A DNA stretch of 64,000 nucleotides, from NCBI RefSeq assembly GCF_026210795.1, contig NC_089437.1, positions 4,340,001 to 4,404,000 on the forward strand. The letters run 5' to 3'. Origin of the DNA: Rhizophagus irregularis (Eukaryota > Glomeromycota > Glomeromycetes > Glomerales > Glomeraceae). Positions 46,152 through 57,766 of this stretch are shown in pieces. Numbering within the stretch: the stretch's first letter is position 1; each line of letters begins with the position of its first letter. The position numbers were made by a program, and so were the translations under genes. The notes under the pieces were generated by a model. It was not told the DNA's origin, did not search any database, and was given only the letters and a program-made list of their open reading frames with translations.

Positions 46152-47442
46152 ATGGGAGTTAAAGCGACCAAAGTAACCACCAATTCGATAAAAAGAAACT
46201 CTGATAGTGACGTTTCTCGTAATACCACTGATAGTTTCTTTGAAGATACATCAAGTTCATTAAGTTCATTAGGTGCACTCTCACTTTATGAATTTACCAT
46301 AACTTCAAATTTTGATACATATTTGTATTTGGATGGCAGAAAATTTTATAATATTTCATCATATATTTTACCAAGTGATGTCATGGAAACGAGAAGAAGT
46401 GATTTTACTCATGAACTTTATAAACGTCGTTGGTATGGTAATTTTTCTTCTCCCGTAGATGAATTATTAAAATCTGGAGGTGGAAGAGTATTAGAATGCG
46501 GGTAAATATTTTCTCTTTTTTATAAAAGTTCAAAAAATATCAAGAAAAAGTATTTTTTTTTTTTACGAACGTTAATTAAATTAATAGATGCGGCTCAGGA
46601 AGATGGTCATATGATATGGCAGTTAATTATCCGAATTCGACATTTATAGGATTAGATATGGTTCCAACATTTTCAGATATAAATAATGACGATAATAAAC
46701 CATCAAATCTTGGGTTTCTTGAATATAATATATGTGATGGATTACCTTTTGAAGAAGCTACCTTTGATTTTTTATTTCAAAGATCAATGATAATATCTTT
46801 AAGTAAACCACAATGGAATATTATGTTAAATGAATTTGCCAGAACTCTTAAACCTGGTGGTTGGTTAGAATTAATGGAATTAAATATTAATGATATTAGT
46901 TTTACTAAAACTGCAAGAAAATTTCAAAGAGCATGTAAGTTATTAATTTAAATGCTAATGTTTTAACGAAAATATAATTTTAATAATTAATAATTTATTA
47001 TTATTTTTTTTTTTAATAGTAAATACATATTTGGAAATAGATGATCATTATTCATTCCATCATTTTCCAATTCATAATTTATTGAGGACAACGAATAAAT
47101 TTAATTCAGTAAGATTGATAGAAAAAAAGGTCCCCATTGGTAGTTGGGGTGGTGAATTTGGTTTAAAGGTAAAAAAAAACATATTCATTTATTATTTTAT
47201 TTTTATTTAAAAAATAATTATTAAATAATTAAAAATTTTCTACTTTTTTTTAGGTGGCAGATGTATTAATTGAAGTATATGAAGGAATGAAACCAACGAT
47301 AAAACAAATTATGAACGTTACAGACTCAGAATTTGATGAATTAATACACAAGCTTTCTCGTGAGATAAAAAGTCCACTAAATAATTATATGTATATTACT
47401 TCTGTAAGAATTATCGCAATGAGGAATAGTGAACCATGGTAA
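46152..47442 (+). CDS. Class I SAM-dependent methyltransferase, four exons
   Basis: Exons are 46152-46501, 46588-46934, 47020-47168 and 47254-47442 (344 residues), with GT-AG introns of 79-86 bp and matching phases. Motif I RVLECGCGSGRWS spans the first junction and forms the SAM-binding glycine loop. FIGLDMVP carries the acidic residue after strand 2. CDGLPFEEATFDFLFQRSM and LNEFARTLKPGGWLELMEL are motifs II-III of the Methyltransf_25/11 type. The Ser-rich N-terminus and the YLDGRKFYNI...LPSDVMETRRSDFTHELYK segment resemble fungal proteins of the LaeA/TAM-domain style. The substrate cannot be told from sequence. It acts in the cytosol or nucleus, as no targeting signal is seen. Confidence 0.88.
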
Positions 47443-47679
47443 TTTTACATTTGCGCTGGTTGTTAATGCTTATTTTTTTCGAAATTACCATTATTTTTTT
47501 TTTCGAACAATTTATCGGTACTTAATATAATTATCTTTATTAAATACATTTATTTGATCGCCAGGGGGGGGGGGTTGCGGGTTTGGGTTTAGAGAAAATT
47601 GAAATATGTATTAGAACAATTATAGTGTATATTTTTAAGGGATAAATAAAAAAAACTTTATATCGTTATAAATGATACC
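47443..47679. other. Convergent intergenic spacer
   Basis: A short gap between the methyltransferase and the convergent F-box gene. It contains a run of ten G near 47565-47574, a likely site of replication or sequencing slippage. Confidence 0.5.
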
Positions 47680-49221
47680 TCAATAACAAATATCAAATAT
47701 GTCATCATCATAATAATCATCATTCTGTTGAGTCCTACTATTATTATCAGTATCTTCATTTAAAATTTCCCAACCTCTTAAAACTCCTTCTAATTTAAAA
47801 GATTCAAATATATCAAGATGTTGTGCTAAATTAGAATTACGATCAAATGCTATAAATAAATTTTTTTTACTTCTCCAACTTTCTAAAAATTTAATTAAAT
47901 CCTCTGATGAATAATTTATAATTCCAATAAAAGTAAGTTCATTCAAATTTTTAGTTTTATTAGCTAAAATATTAAATAAAGGGCTCACTTCAATAGCATT
48001 CCAAAATCCAGTAAAGGATGTGAATTCAATTATTAATGTTTTTAAATGTTTACAAGAAATTAAAAATTCTTCAAAAATTTCCAAATGACCTTCAATGAAC
48101 CAAATTTTCGCCTTTTCTAACATTGGACAATTTTTAGTTAATGATTTTATATAATAAAGTATCATTCCTTCTTCTTCTGGCCATCCATCAATATCAACAT
48201 ATATTTCTCGAATCATACCTTGAGTTTTTTCAATTATTTGACCATATTCTTTAAATAATGATATATCTCCATAATTTCTTCCATTTCCACCTTGTATATT
48301 TATTATTTCAACCCTTGGAAGGTTTATAAATTTTAATAATTGAAAATTATACCCATAAGGAAAACAAATATAAAGTTTTTTTATATTATAAAGTTGATTT
48401 AATGATTCAATAGGGATACAAACAAAATCGATGAAATATAATGATATTAACGTATCAACTTGTTTGATTATAACTTCTCCTAATTTGGTAAATGTTTGAT
48501 TAAAAGAGGTAAATCTCATCTCTTTCAAGCTATTTTGTGATTCTATTAATGATAATAATCCAGGATTATCATTTATTGTATTTGTTTCACATATTTCAAT
48601 ACTCAACCTTTGAATATTATGACATATTTGAGAGAGATCAAAATAAATTTTTGAGGAAACATTTGTAGAACATTCTAATTCTATAAGATTTTGTAAAGAT
48701 GTTTTCCCACCAGGAAAATAATAAATTGGAATATATGTAGGTTCAAGATATTTGATAATTGAACTTTTATTCATAAACATTTTCCAAATTTCATTTTCTA
48801 AAATATTTCCATCATTATCAATTTTATTAACTAATATTTCTTCTATACATCTTAAAATTATACGATAAGATATATATTGAACGTATTCAACATAGTTAAA
48901 AATTGAATATTCAGGAATTTTAATTTTTAATCTAATATTATATTTCTTTAATAAATTTTTGGATTCAATAGGTAAACAAGTTAATATTGTCCTTGCAAAT
49001 CTTTCCCAGAATTCGTTAGTCCTGATATTATTCCAACCGAATAAATTTTCAGTACCTTTATTTTCCCAATCAATTCCAATTGGGTTTTTCCATAAAATTG
49101 GTATCGTGATATCACACCACATTCTATTAACTAATAAACATGAATGTAAATCATGTATTTTATGATCATGTTCGAAATGTCGAAATATTTCTCTGAGACA
49201 ATCCGCAGGAAGTAAAATCAT
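47680..49221 (-). CDS. F-box protein, single exon
   Basis: I chose the ATG at 49221 (MILLPADCLREIFRHF...), which places the F-box at the extreme N-terminus as usual. A further upstream in-frame ATG at 49257 adds a poly-Phe/Lys stretch encoded by homopolymer runs and is unlikely. The F-box (LPADCLREIF...HSCLLVNRMWCDITIPILWKNP, residues about 4-48) would bind Skp1 in an SCF ubiquitin ligase. The remaining ~450 residues are Leu/Ile-rich, irregular LRR-like repeats that would recognise substrate, ending in an acidic Asn/Asp tail. The length of 513 residues is usual for this expanded family in mycorrhizal fungi. No intron is seen. Confidence 0.85.
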   Translation of the reverse strand: MILLPADCLREIFRHFEHDHKIHDLHSCLLVNRMWCDITIPILWKNPIGIDWENKGTENLFGWNNIRTNEFWERFARTILTCLPIESKNLLKKYNIRLKIKIPEYSIFNYVEYVQYISYRIILRCIEEILVNKIDNDGNILENEIWKMFMNKSSIIKYLEPTYIPIYYFPGGKTSLQNLIELECSTNVSSKIYFDLSQICHNIQRLSIEICETNTINDNPGLLSLIESQNSLKEMRFTSFNQTFTKLGEVIIKQVDTLISLYFIDFVCIPIESLNQLYNIKKLYICFPYGYNFQLLKFINLPRVEIINIQGGNGRNYGDISLFKEYGQIIEKTQGMIREIYVDIDGWPEEEGMILYYIKSLTKNCPMLEKAKIWFIEGHLEIFEEFLISCKHLKTLIIEFTSFTGFWNAIEVSPLFNILANKTKNLNELTFIGIINYSSEDLIKFLESWRSKKNLFIAFDRNSNLAQHLDIFESFKLEGVLRGWEILNEDTDNNSRTQQNDDYYDDDIFDICY

Positions 49222-50313
49222 ATTTTTTTTAAAAAAAAAAAATCGAAAATTGATCAAGGGGAAAAAAGGGGGCCCGAATATTTATAATTAAAAAGAAAGA
49301 AAAAGGAAACCCCTATTGATACAAAAATGTTTATTTATATGCATTATGAAACGTGTGACTACGGGATTAAGCATGGTCTTACTGCGGGAAGTCCCGAAAA
49401 CTTTTTTTGTCCAAAATCTCCGAAATTTTGTCTAATTTCTTAAAATGACGTAACCAATCATATTCGATTACAACACGACGTTACCTAAAAGAAAAAAGGT
49501 TAGAAGGAAATTAACCATTCATCTTTCCATTTTAATAATCTAAGAAATGTTGATCATTAACCAAACATTATGTCATAACGGAACTTATTTTTATCCAATA
49601 GCGGTAATACATTTTATTAAAGGCTTTATTTGGGCAATTTTGAATTCGAAATAATAGATCATCCCCAAAACTACGATTTTCGATCCGCACTTGAATCACA
49701 TTTTACTTACCGTACTCGGGTATGAACTTTGGTAGAATTAGGCTAATTCTGGCCAATTTTGGAGATATCCCGGGGTAAAGTGTGTTACCTCTATAATCTA
49801 TACTCAACTTTTAGAAAAAATTTAAAAAAATTGTGCTATATTCATTAAAAAGAATTAACTGTTAATTTACAAATAAAAAAGTCTCGATTTTTGTCAGATT
49901 ATGTAAGCATCATGTGATATTAATAAGAGCCAATCAAAAATCAATGGTTATAAATCATGTGATTTAATATTTGATTAATAAATTGAATAAATTGAAAATA
50001 AAAATTATAATACCTAAATTTGAGACTATATAATAAATTTTGTATAACTAATTTTAAATTAATATAGTATTTAACATGGATTACAGTAATGATCAATTAG
50101 TAAAAAGAAATTCATAAATAGTCTATTTATCAAAAAAAATGAATAAGAATTAAGGAATTTAACATCATTTCTTTTAGGAACTACCAATCAGGTATACTTT
50201 CCAATAAAGTAGATTCTTATTATATAGTATAAGAGAAGATTTAATGATCAGCTCTTATTATAATTTACATCTTTATAAATTGAAATGATATAGTATTCTA
50301 AGATGATATATGC

Positions 50314-50363
50314 AGCTGATTATACCTAAATAATATAATTATATTATTTAGGTATAATCAGCT
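50314..50363. repeat. Perfect 50-bp palindrome
   Basis: The sequence from AGCTGATTATACC to GGTATAATCAGCT is its own exact complement over 50 bases, with no spacer. The core is ATAATATAATTATATTAT. Confidence 0.85.
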
Positions 50364-50369
50364 TAGATT

Positions 50370-50540
50370 AGATTATTTAGTAATAAAATAATCTAAATAT
50401 AATTAAATAATCTAAATATAACTAAATAAACTAGATATAACCAAATAAACTAGATATAACTAAATAATTTAAATATAACTAAATAATCTAAAGTTAATAA
50501 TCTAATTGTAATTAAATAATCTAATTAAATAACTTAAGTG
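50370..50540 (+). repeat. AT-rich minisatellite (TAATCTAAATATAACTAAA)
   Basis: Around nine degenerate units of 17-19 bp, such as TAATCTAAATATAATTAAA and TAAACTAGATATAACCAAA. They lie directly next to the 50-bp palindrome. Confidence 0.65.
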
Positions 50541-51326
50541 TAACAAGTTTTTTATACCTTTTTATTTTTTCTACTATATTCCTTGCCTTTGAAATCACTT
50601 TTCTTTATAATCATGTGATTAAATAACCTAAATATAATTATGACCAAATAACCTGAATGCACCTATTTTTATTATGTTTTATATATTAATAAATGTTTTC
50701 TATTATATTTTATGCTGGTGAGGGTTTATGGTTATTCAATTGTTAAATAGATATCTGCTTATTAATATAATGATAGTTTATAGCCATTAGACTGATTAGA
50801 ACTTCAGGTTATTGAATATCTGTTAGCTTTTCTTTATACTTCCTTTTATTGCTAAGAAATTGGGTATTTATTGGTGCCTTTTATTTCACTTTTTATTGCA
50901 AAAAAATATCATGTTAGATGGTACAGTAATTCAATGTAAATCTGTATTTAAATTTGGCCAGCACTATAGCATAATTCAGATTGATTTTTAAGGTATATGA
51001 TTTGAAGAATCCAAGCTGGCATGCTAGAAAGGCTCTATTAGTTCACCAGTTTCAAACCACTTATATGTCAACTTGGATGCTGAATTCTTATGCCTAAAGT
51101 TTTGGCCAAAATTATGGAATAGTGTTGGCCAAAATTAAACAAAATTTTACTGTACCTTACTGCGTTAATCATATGATTTAGTTTCTCAGTTTCTCGCCAG
51201 TTCCCAGTACTAGTACAATATAGTACAGTACAGCTTTAAACAGGTCCTTGTTTTCCCGCATTCAGATGTTCCTAAAAAAATTAATGTTGTTCATTGCTTT
51301 TGCTTCTGCAATTGCAGACTGAACCT

Positions 51327-51554
51327 CTAAACCCGGGTAATTGGCTTATATTTATGATCATCTCTGGGGAGATTATGTAGTAAGAGCGAAGGACAATCAC
51401 CCGAAAAAATAGCAGGTACACTTGTTTTAAGAGATGACATTCCTGAATCATATGATGGCAATGAATCATTATTTTTTATGAACTTGTTAAGGAATTGTCC
51501 ATGTTTGCTTTTGAGAAAGTTTTCGAATATTTCATTAGTTTGGAAAAGCGTCAC
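51327..51554 (-). other. Possible minus-strand exon, unrecognised
   Basis: A 76-codon open stretch (NEIFENFLKSKHGQFLNKF...SLLLHNLPRDDHKY) follows an acceptor-like TTTTCAG at 51555-51561. Composition is protein-like, but there is no ATG and no recognised domain. It may be a decayed gene scrap. Confidence 0.2.
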
Positions 51555-53763
51555 TGAAAAGTTATTTATGAATGGTAATAAAAATGAATATTATTAACAA
51601 TAAATCTTTTAGCTGGTTACAAAAAAAGATACTGTACCACCTTGTGGAACACCTTGCTGGGAGAACACGAATAAAAGGAGATTAGACCAAATTGATATTT
51701 TGTTATTGCAAATTTCTTGTTTGAGAGGTAAAACGTTGGGAGACACTTACCAGTGTAAGAGTCAACCATTTCGATTGTATGTCTGTAATGATAAAATATT
51801 TTAGAGAAAGAGAAAGAAGTTTGAGAAAACTATACTTTTCTGAATACATCGTGACTAATAGTAAATAGACTCTTGATAAACTCTGATTTAATAGCTTGTA
51901 CTACGAAAAAATTAATAAGCATAGCAAAAAAAATTTACAGCACGCGGAGAAAAAATGATTAATATGATTTTATTCATTACCTGTTACAGTATCAGTATCT
52001 AATAGTTTACGCGTTTTATAGTTTAGCAGTTAGTGTATTTAATATAGGAATTCTTTTTTTCGTAAAAAAAAATTATTTAAATTTAAAGGATACTGTTAAA
52101 ATAACTTTATGTATAATTTTAAAGAATTATAATATACTATTTTATTGACCGAAAAGTAATAATATACGGAGGAAATTTACATATCGATAATATTAAAGTG
52201 GCTTTATACAATAATTTTATGTCCGACATGTCAAAATCATTGTACTACATTTGATCGTCTCTAAAATTAAATGATTCTTTATAAAAATTACAATTTTTTA
52301 TTATTATTTCATATAAATAATATATGTTATTATTATGATTGACTGAAAATTCGCGAGCCAAGACTCAGCCGATTATCTTATATTATCCATAGGGTAATTT
52401 GGAAAAAAGCTCTATATTAAATAATAAATTTTTTCTTCTTCGATAATTAAAAGGATTCTTTTTTTTCGTAATATATAAAGTTATTATTTTGCAAGATTTA
52501 AATATTATCGGTATTTTTTGTGCGTAATGATTGAACTTTATTAATTCCATCAAGAGATTATGGTAGATAAAAATATTGAAAATATTCTTTACTATAATGA
52601 CCAATTTTAAAGTTTGTCTTTTCGTGCGAATGATGCAATATGGATAAAATTTTCCTGTTTAAAAATTTCAATAATTTTTTTACCTAAAAAAACTATTTAA
52701 CATATCTATCTAATTTAAACGTTTCTTTGAAATTTTCTCAATCCCCTTATGGCTAATAGAGTACTTATTTCTTCAATTTTTAGTATAAAAATGTTAGTAA
52801 TTCGCATAATTGAACGATAAAGATCGATCATAACGCTAAAATGCTGAAACTTAACCAATATTTTTTTTAATATTGGGTGAGTATAGAGGTAATGCACTGC
52901 ATTTAGTCAGTGCTATACTGTATATACTGTATTGATAAATTACTGATTCGAAATTTGTAATCTCGCGACGAGAAAATTAATTTATCTTTTAATGGCTCTA
53001 CGCCTCAGTATTTGATTAGGACGATGCAAGCATAAGCAATACGCTATTGTCCGTATGTGCAACATACACAATCGAATGTTTATAAAAAAAAATTCATAGT
53101 ATTTTTTTTTAAAGAAAAATATATTATAAATAGAATATATTTTGCTATTTTTTGATGCTAAAAATATAAAAGTATTATTATTTATTATTTAATATGTCTT
53201 AACGAGATAAATATCATGAAATTATTCAATTTTACATATATAAAACTGTTACCATTAAATTTCATCAATGGATGCCGAAATATATCTTTAAGGGATAGTC
53301 AAATTACCGTATATTTCGAGTAGTAATTTACACGCTATTGTTAGTCATATTACGTTGATATATAATTGATATCCTATTTAATAAAATAATACGACAAAGA
53401 ATAAATTTTCCTTTTTTTTCTTTCCTTTTTTTTTGAAACAATAACATTTTTTTGATGATTTTGAATATACTTCAAAAACTATGTCGATCGTATACAATAC
53501 TTTTTATATGTTTTTGTTAGGTTTTTGTTCCGTAATTTGACTAATTTGGTGATGATGACAATTACATTTGACTGCTGCGGAAAAAAGTTTAAATTATTTA
53601 AAGCGATTTTTCATCTCTTAAAATTTCTTATTCTCTAAAATTTAAAAATTTTAACAATATTTGAAAATAATAAGAATAATAAGAATAATAATAATAGATA
53701 TATAAATAAAATCATTTTTTTTTAAAAAAAAAAACATACAACTTCTCTAGAATATATTTTAAA

Positions 53764-55575
53764 ATGAATAATATGTACAACGACGCTCTTCAACCTCATA
53801 TTAGTAATTTATTTACTCAATCACAGGTTAATACAGCTCTTTTAGCGTGGCTTCCAACAAAATTAGAACCATATTTGACCGGAATCATGGCGGTTGATAT
53901 GTTTATAACAACTGTTTTAGCATCTGGAATTACTACTTTAGCTTTTAAATTATTTCGTTCCTTTCGAACAGGAATCTCATGGAGAAATGAAAAAAATGTC
54001 ACCATTCAAATTGAACATTATACTGTAGGAAGATATGGTATCCAATACGTAAGTGTATTTTATGAGGCTTTATCTTGGATAATTTCTCAACAAACAAAAA
54101 AATTAGATAGAGGCTCGTTTATTGTGAAACCTATGACAAATTCGATAAAAAATCGTAGTATCAATGATGATGATGATAACGAATTTGCTCCTCCGGGTTT
54201 TAACATTCTTCCAGAGAAAGATCAACAAATTACCATTGAATACGAAGGAAAAGAATTTTATGTTACGATTCGTATGGCTGAACAAGAGATTATTAATGGT
54301 GATAATATTCTTAATAATGATTTCGGCGAAAATATGCCCTTTCCAAATATGAATCCAAATACAAAAAAATCTGCACCTTCAATTTATTTATCAACCGTTA
54401 AGGATTCGAATACGAACGTTGATGCAATATCTGAATTTTTAAATCAAATTGTAAGATCTTATCTAATAACTCAAAAAAAAATGAAGGTTCGCTCAAGATA
54501 TGAAAGGAATGAAAGTATGTGGCAAAATATGCATCCATTATCTTCAGTTAAAGGTTTGAATAGTGTTGCTTTGGATGAATCACTTGAAAATTTATTAAAA
54601 AAAGAGTTAGACTTATTTGTAAATGATAAAGATTTCTATGAAAGAGTTGGAATGCCTTATAGACGTGGTATTTTATTATATGGAAAACCTGGAACAGGAA
54701 AGACTAGTTTGATAAATGCTATCTCTTCACATTTATCTCGTAATATCTATTTTTTGAATCTCAAAAATATTACGGATGATAATGAATTAAGTGCTGCGTT
54801 TAGTGATGTTCCCGAGAATCAAATTATTGTACTTGAAGATGTCGACACTCAAACAGATGTTCTTCATAAACGATCAAAAAATTCTTCATTCTCTACGAAA
54901 TCTTCCAATAAAGACAAAGATTCAAAAGTTAATGAGTCTTCAAAATTCAGTTTATCAACATTTTTGGGATGTTTGGATGGTCATACCTTATCAGAAGGAA
55001 GTATCATTATTATGACAACTAATCACATTGAACATCTTGATCCTGCTTGTATTCGTCCTGGTCGTATGGACGTGCATCTTAATCTTGGTTATTGCTCTCA
55101 TTATCAAATTAAAAAAATGTTTAAAAGTGTCGTTGAAAATTCTAAAATTGAGTTCTCTCAAGATATTCTTGAAAAAATTCCTGAAAATTTATTACCTCCT
55201 TGTGAAGTTATGATGACCATGGTTTTATATCGCAATGAAATTGAACTTATTCCACAAAAGATTTATGAATTGGTTGCAAAATATAAAGATATGAAACCTG
55301 AAGATATTGCAAAACAAATGGAAGAAGAAGCAGCATACTATGAAGAAAAGGAGATACAAGTTTACGATGAAACTGAGGAAGAGGAGGAAATCGATTATGA
55401 AAATGAAGATGAAAATGGAGAAGACAATAAAAAGGCAAAGAAAGTGGAAAAAACTATTAAGACAGTAGTAGTTAATAAAAGGAATGGAACGATTATGTGT
55501 GCAGAAGTGGATAGTGATAATAGTGGTAGCAATACAGACATAGAATCCGAAGGATATCAAAAAATTTTTAAATAA
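53764..55575 (+). CDS. BCS1-like AAA ATPase, single exon
   Basis: A 603-residue protein. An N-terminal membrane segment (about 37-62) is followed by a BCS1_N-type domain (about 65-270: FRSFRTG, a VSVFYEALSWII block, and DAISEFLNQIV). The AAA module then has Walker A GKPGTGKTS (307-315), Walker B IIVLEDVD (354-361), and a sensor/second-region block MTTNHIEHLDPACIRPGRMD. Yeast Bcs1 inserts the Rieske protein into complex III at the mitochondrial inner membrane. Fungi carry many divergent relatives, and this copy may not do that job. It is longer than classical Bcs1 (about 450 residues), with a very acidic Glu/Asp tail (about 518-603). All ATPase residues visible are intact. The TTAAAATG context supports the start. 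Confidence 0.92.
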   Translation: MNNMYNDALQPHISNLFTQSQVNTALLAWLPTKLEPYLTGIMAVDMFITTVLASGITTLAFKLFRSFRTGISWRNEKNVTIQIEHYTVGRYGIQYVSVFYEALSWIISQQTKKLDRGSFIVKPMTNSIKNRSINDDDDNEFAPPGFNILPEKDQQITIEYEGKEFYVTIRMAEQEIINGDNILNNDFGENMPFPNMNPNTKKSAPSIYLSTVKDSNTNVDAISEFLNQIVRSYLITQKKMKVRSRYERNESMWQNMHPLSSVKGLNSVALDESLENLLKKELDLFVNDKDFYERVGMPYRRGILLYGKPGTGKTSLINAISSHLSRNIYFLNLKNITDDNELSAAFSDVPENQIIVLEDVDTQTDVLHKRSKNSSFSTKSSNKDKDSKVNESSKFSLSTFLGCLDGHTLSEGSIIIMTTNHIEHLDPACIRPGRMDVHLNLGYCSHYQIKKMFKSVVENSKIEFSQDILEKIPENLLPPCEVMMTMVLYRNEIELIPQKIYELVAKYKDMKPEDIAKQMEEEAAYYEEKEIQVYDETEEEEEIDYENEDENGEDNKKAKKVEKTIKTVVVNKRNGTIMCAEVDSDNSGSNTDIESEGYQKIFK

Positions 55576-55886
55576 TAGAATTTTTCACATTATATAATTG
55601 CATTTAATACCTCCTAATTTTTTTTATAATTTTTTTTTACTTATTATTTTAATTGGCTTAATGTTTAACAATAGACTTTTTTTTATAATATTGTCATAAA
55701 ACTATTCTGGTAAATCAATAATAAAGAAAAGAATTTGCTACGTAATCACCAAATTTTGTTGGCGTCAGATCACTTATCAAAAAACTTAAAATCTTTTATT
55801 TTCAATAGCAATATACCGATCTTTCTTGGACAAATTTTTTTCTCTTTACGAAAAATAAATAAAATTATTCTCCCAAACATTTAAAA

Positions 55887-56590
55887 ATGCCTGATAAACA
55901 ACTTTTTCTGAAACTTCCGATTCAAATATCAACAAAAAAGAAAAATTTATTCTGGTGAAGAATCATTAGAAGAAATTTCTCAGAAAAATCGGGGAGAAAA
56001 TAATCAACCATCTCCATCACCTGAAAGAAAAAAACAAACGAAAAAATCAAGTGAGCAACGTAAAACGAGATCTACTATAAAAAAAGCTACCGTCTCTTCA
56101 TCGCACGATCCAATGATTTTATCTCAAGAAGAACAAAAAAATGATGTTTTAGAAGGACTTCCTAAAAAAGAAATCGTAATCATCTCGTGAAGCTTGGACT
56201 ACAGAGGTACAGCAGAATAAGAATTAATTACATAATTTATTTCTATTTTTACTAAAAAGGGAGATTTTTTTTTTTACTTGAATAATAAAGGAATTGAAAA
56301 AAGCTCTTGGCCAATTTAAAGTAACTATTGATAAACCATCACCTAGCGAGTTTAATAAAGAATTTCCTTCTCGCTCAAAGAAAGCTATTGCACATAAACT
56401 TGATTTTATTGACAAAAAGATTAGAGAATCGTTGAGTAATGGTGATACGAACTAGACCCAACACGCGAGTTTTGCCATCATCAGTTGAAGAACAAAGATT
56501 CAGAAGAGGAACGCCAACTGCGCCAACTGATAATCGCGAGAGATTTGAACAAAATTGCGAGAATATTAAATTAATTTTAAACCTATGTTT
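55887..56590 (+). pseudogene. Decayed gene, possibly SANT/Myb-like
   Basis: Readable blocks in order: MPDKQLFLKLPIQISTKKK; SGEESLEEISQKNRGENNQPSPSPERKKQ with a basic Ser/Lys-rich stretch; SREAWTTE; after a likely intron (56207-56292) ELKKALGQFKV...FPSRSKKAIAHKLDFIDKKI; and TRPNTRVLPSSVEEQRFRRGTPT. Frameshifts near 55935, 56185 and 56450 break the frame. The REAWTTE...L..AL.QF...FPSRSKKAIAHKL pattern is like a SANT/Myb helix-turn-helix, suggesting a former chromatin or DNA-binding protein. This is a weak assignment. Confidence 0.4.
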
Positions 56591-56689
56591 AGAAATTTAA
56601 TTTTGAGAATTTAATAAAATTTGTATAATTTACTTTTTTTTTTTGTAAGCATCTTCAAAAATACGATTACATCGGACTTTAATATGACA

Positions 56690-56900
56690 TTGACCTGGAA
56701 CAGGGCGAAGGGAAGGCTGAGATCTGAAATAAATAAGTTTTCATCCATCCGATAGTATAGCAAGCGAGCAGGAAGTTATCAGACGTACAGAAAAAATAGC
56801 CAAGTTATTGGGGCTAGAAGAGCAAAATTCGAAAGTATATAATATGCTTTCTGGGGAAATTGGAGCGCTAGTATCAGCGCTAATTTTATTTTCTTCTTTT
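56690..56900 (+). pseudogene. Possible further exon of the decayed gene
   Basis: Coding-like blocks [23 protein letters not shown] and ASEQEVIRRTEKIAKLLGLEEQNSKVYNMLSGEIGAL lie in different frames. They may belong to the same dead gene as 55887-56590. No function is assigned. Confidence 0.3.
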
Positions 56901-56904
56901 GTGA

Positions 56905-57766
56905 GAAAAAAGATTGCTTGTGTTATACATACTTTACTTTGCAGAACAAGTTTGGGTTCCTTTTTTTATCTGAAAGTTTTTTTTATAAAATCTTATATTA
57001 ATTCCTTCGGTTCAGTTATAAAATTAGTATTTAACGTATTGATATTTTACAAATTCTTCATTATTTATATTATCGTTTTTAATTTATTTTCAATTTTCAT
57101 TGGCTTACAGGCGATCATCATTTCTGAATACCCCATGTATACTATATAGCACATTTATAGGAAAAAACAATATAAAATAATAAATATTTGCAATATGATC
57201 GTGTCACTTCCGTTACACAACATAATGAGATAAAAATCGTTTATATTGGTTAATTTGATTTTTTGTTATTACCGGGTTTAAATAACCTAAAACTTTAATT
57301 CTACATACTTCATCTTTAATATTTCACCTTTCAAATGACTTCACTTTCGTATATAATTAATAAATATCTTTTTTAAATGTAAAATGTTTAATAATTGGCA
57401 ATATAACAATAATATTCTATACTATTAGTACGAGCAAATATAATTGAAAAATTAATTTTACTTGCACAAATTTGGTTGTTTTTTTTAAACAATAAAAAAT
57501 ACAATAGAAATATGTTACCAGATTTATACAAATTTCCCGTGGTACCTTGCACACTTGGCATAGAGTCTTACTCTATATGTGTTAGTAGTTTTCAATTTAC
57601 TGTCATGAAATATATTTAATTTTATTGATTAAAAAATGTTTATAAAAAAGAAATCTATCAAATGAAAATTGAAAAAATATTTCATAAATAATATATCACA
57701 AATAGGAATAGAAAAAAATGTTTGTTATATACTAATAGATTGTAAAATGTTAATCAATTGAAATTT
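56905..57766. other. Intergenic spacer, no gene seen
   Basis: AT-rich. An open stretch to 57149 is a low-complexity hydrophobic frame generated by T-rich DNA and is not supported. Confidence 0.5.

Larger units (their letters stand above)
49260..53763. other. Long intergenic region
   Basis: It contains a perfect 50-bp palindrome (50314-50363), a ~19-bp minisatellite (50370-50540) and a possible minus-strand exon (51327-51554). Otherwise it is AT-rich with no supported gene. Confidence 0.5.

Noticed and set aside
55225-55560. 111-codon minus-strand ORF
   Set aside because: It is antisense to the acidic tail of the BCS1-like gene; its Phe/Leu-rich content simply mirrors GAA/GAT codons.
56808-57149. 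113-codon membrane protein
   Set aside because: Only the first third looks coding and belongs to a decayed gene; the rest is hydrophobic translation of T-rich DNA.
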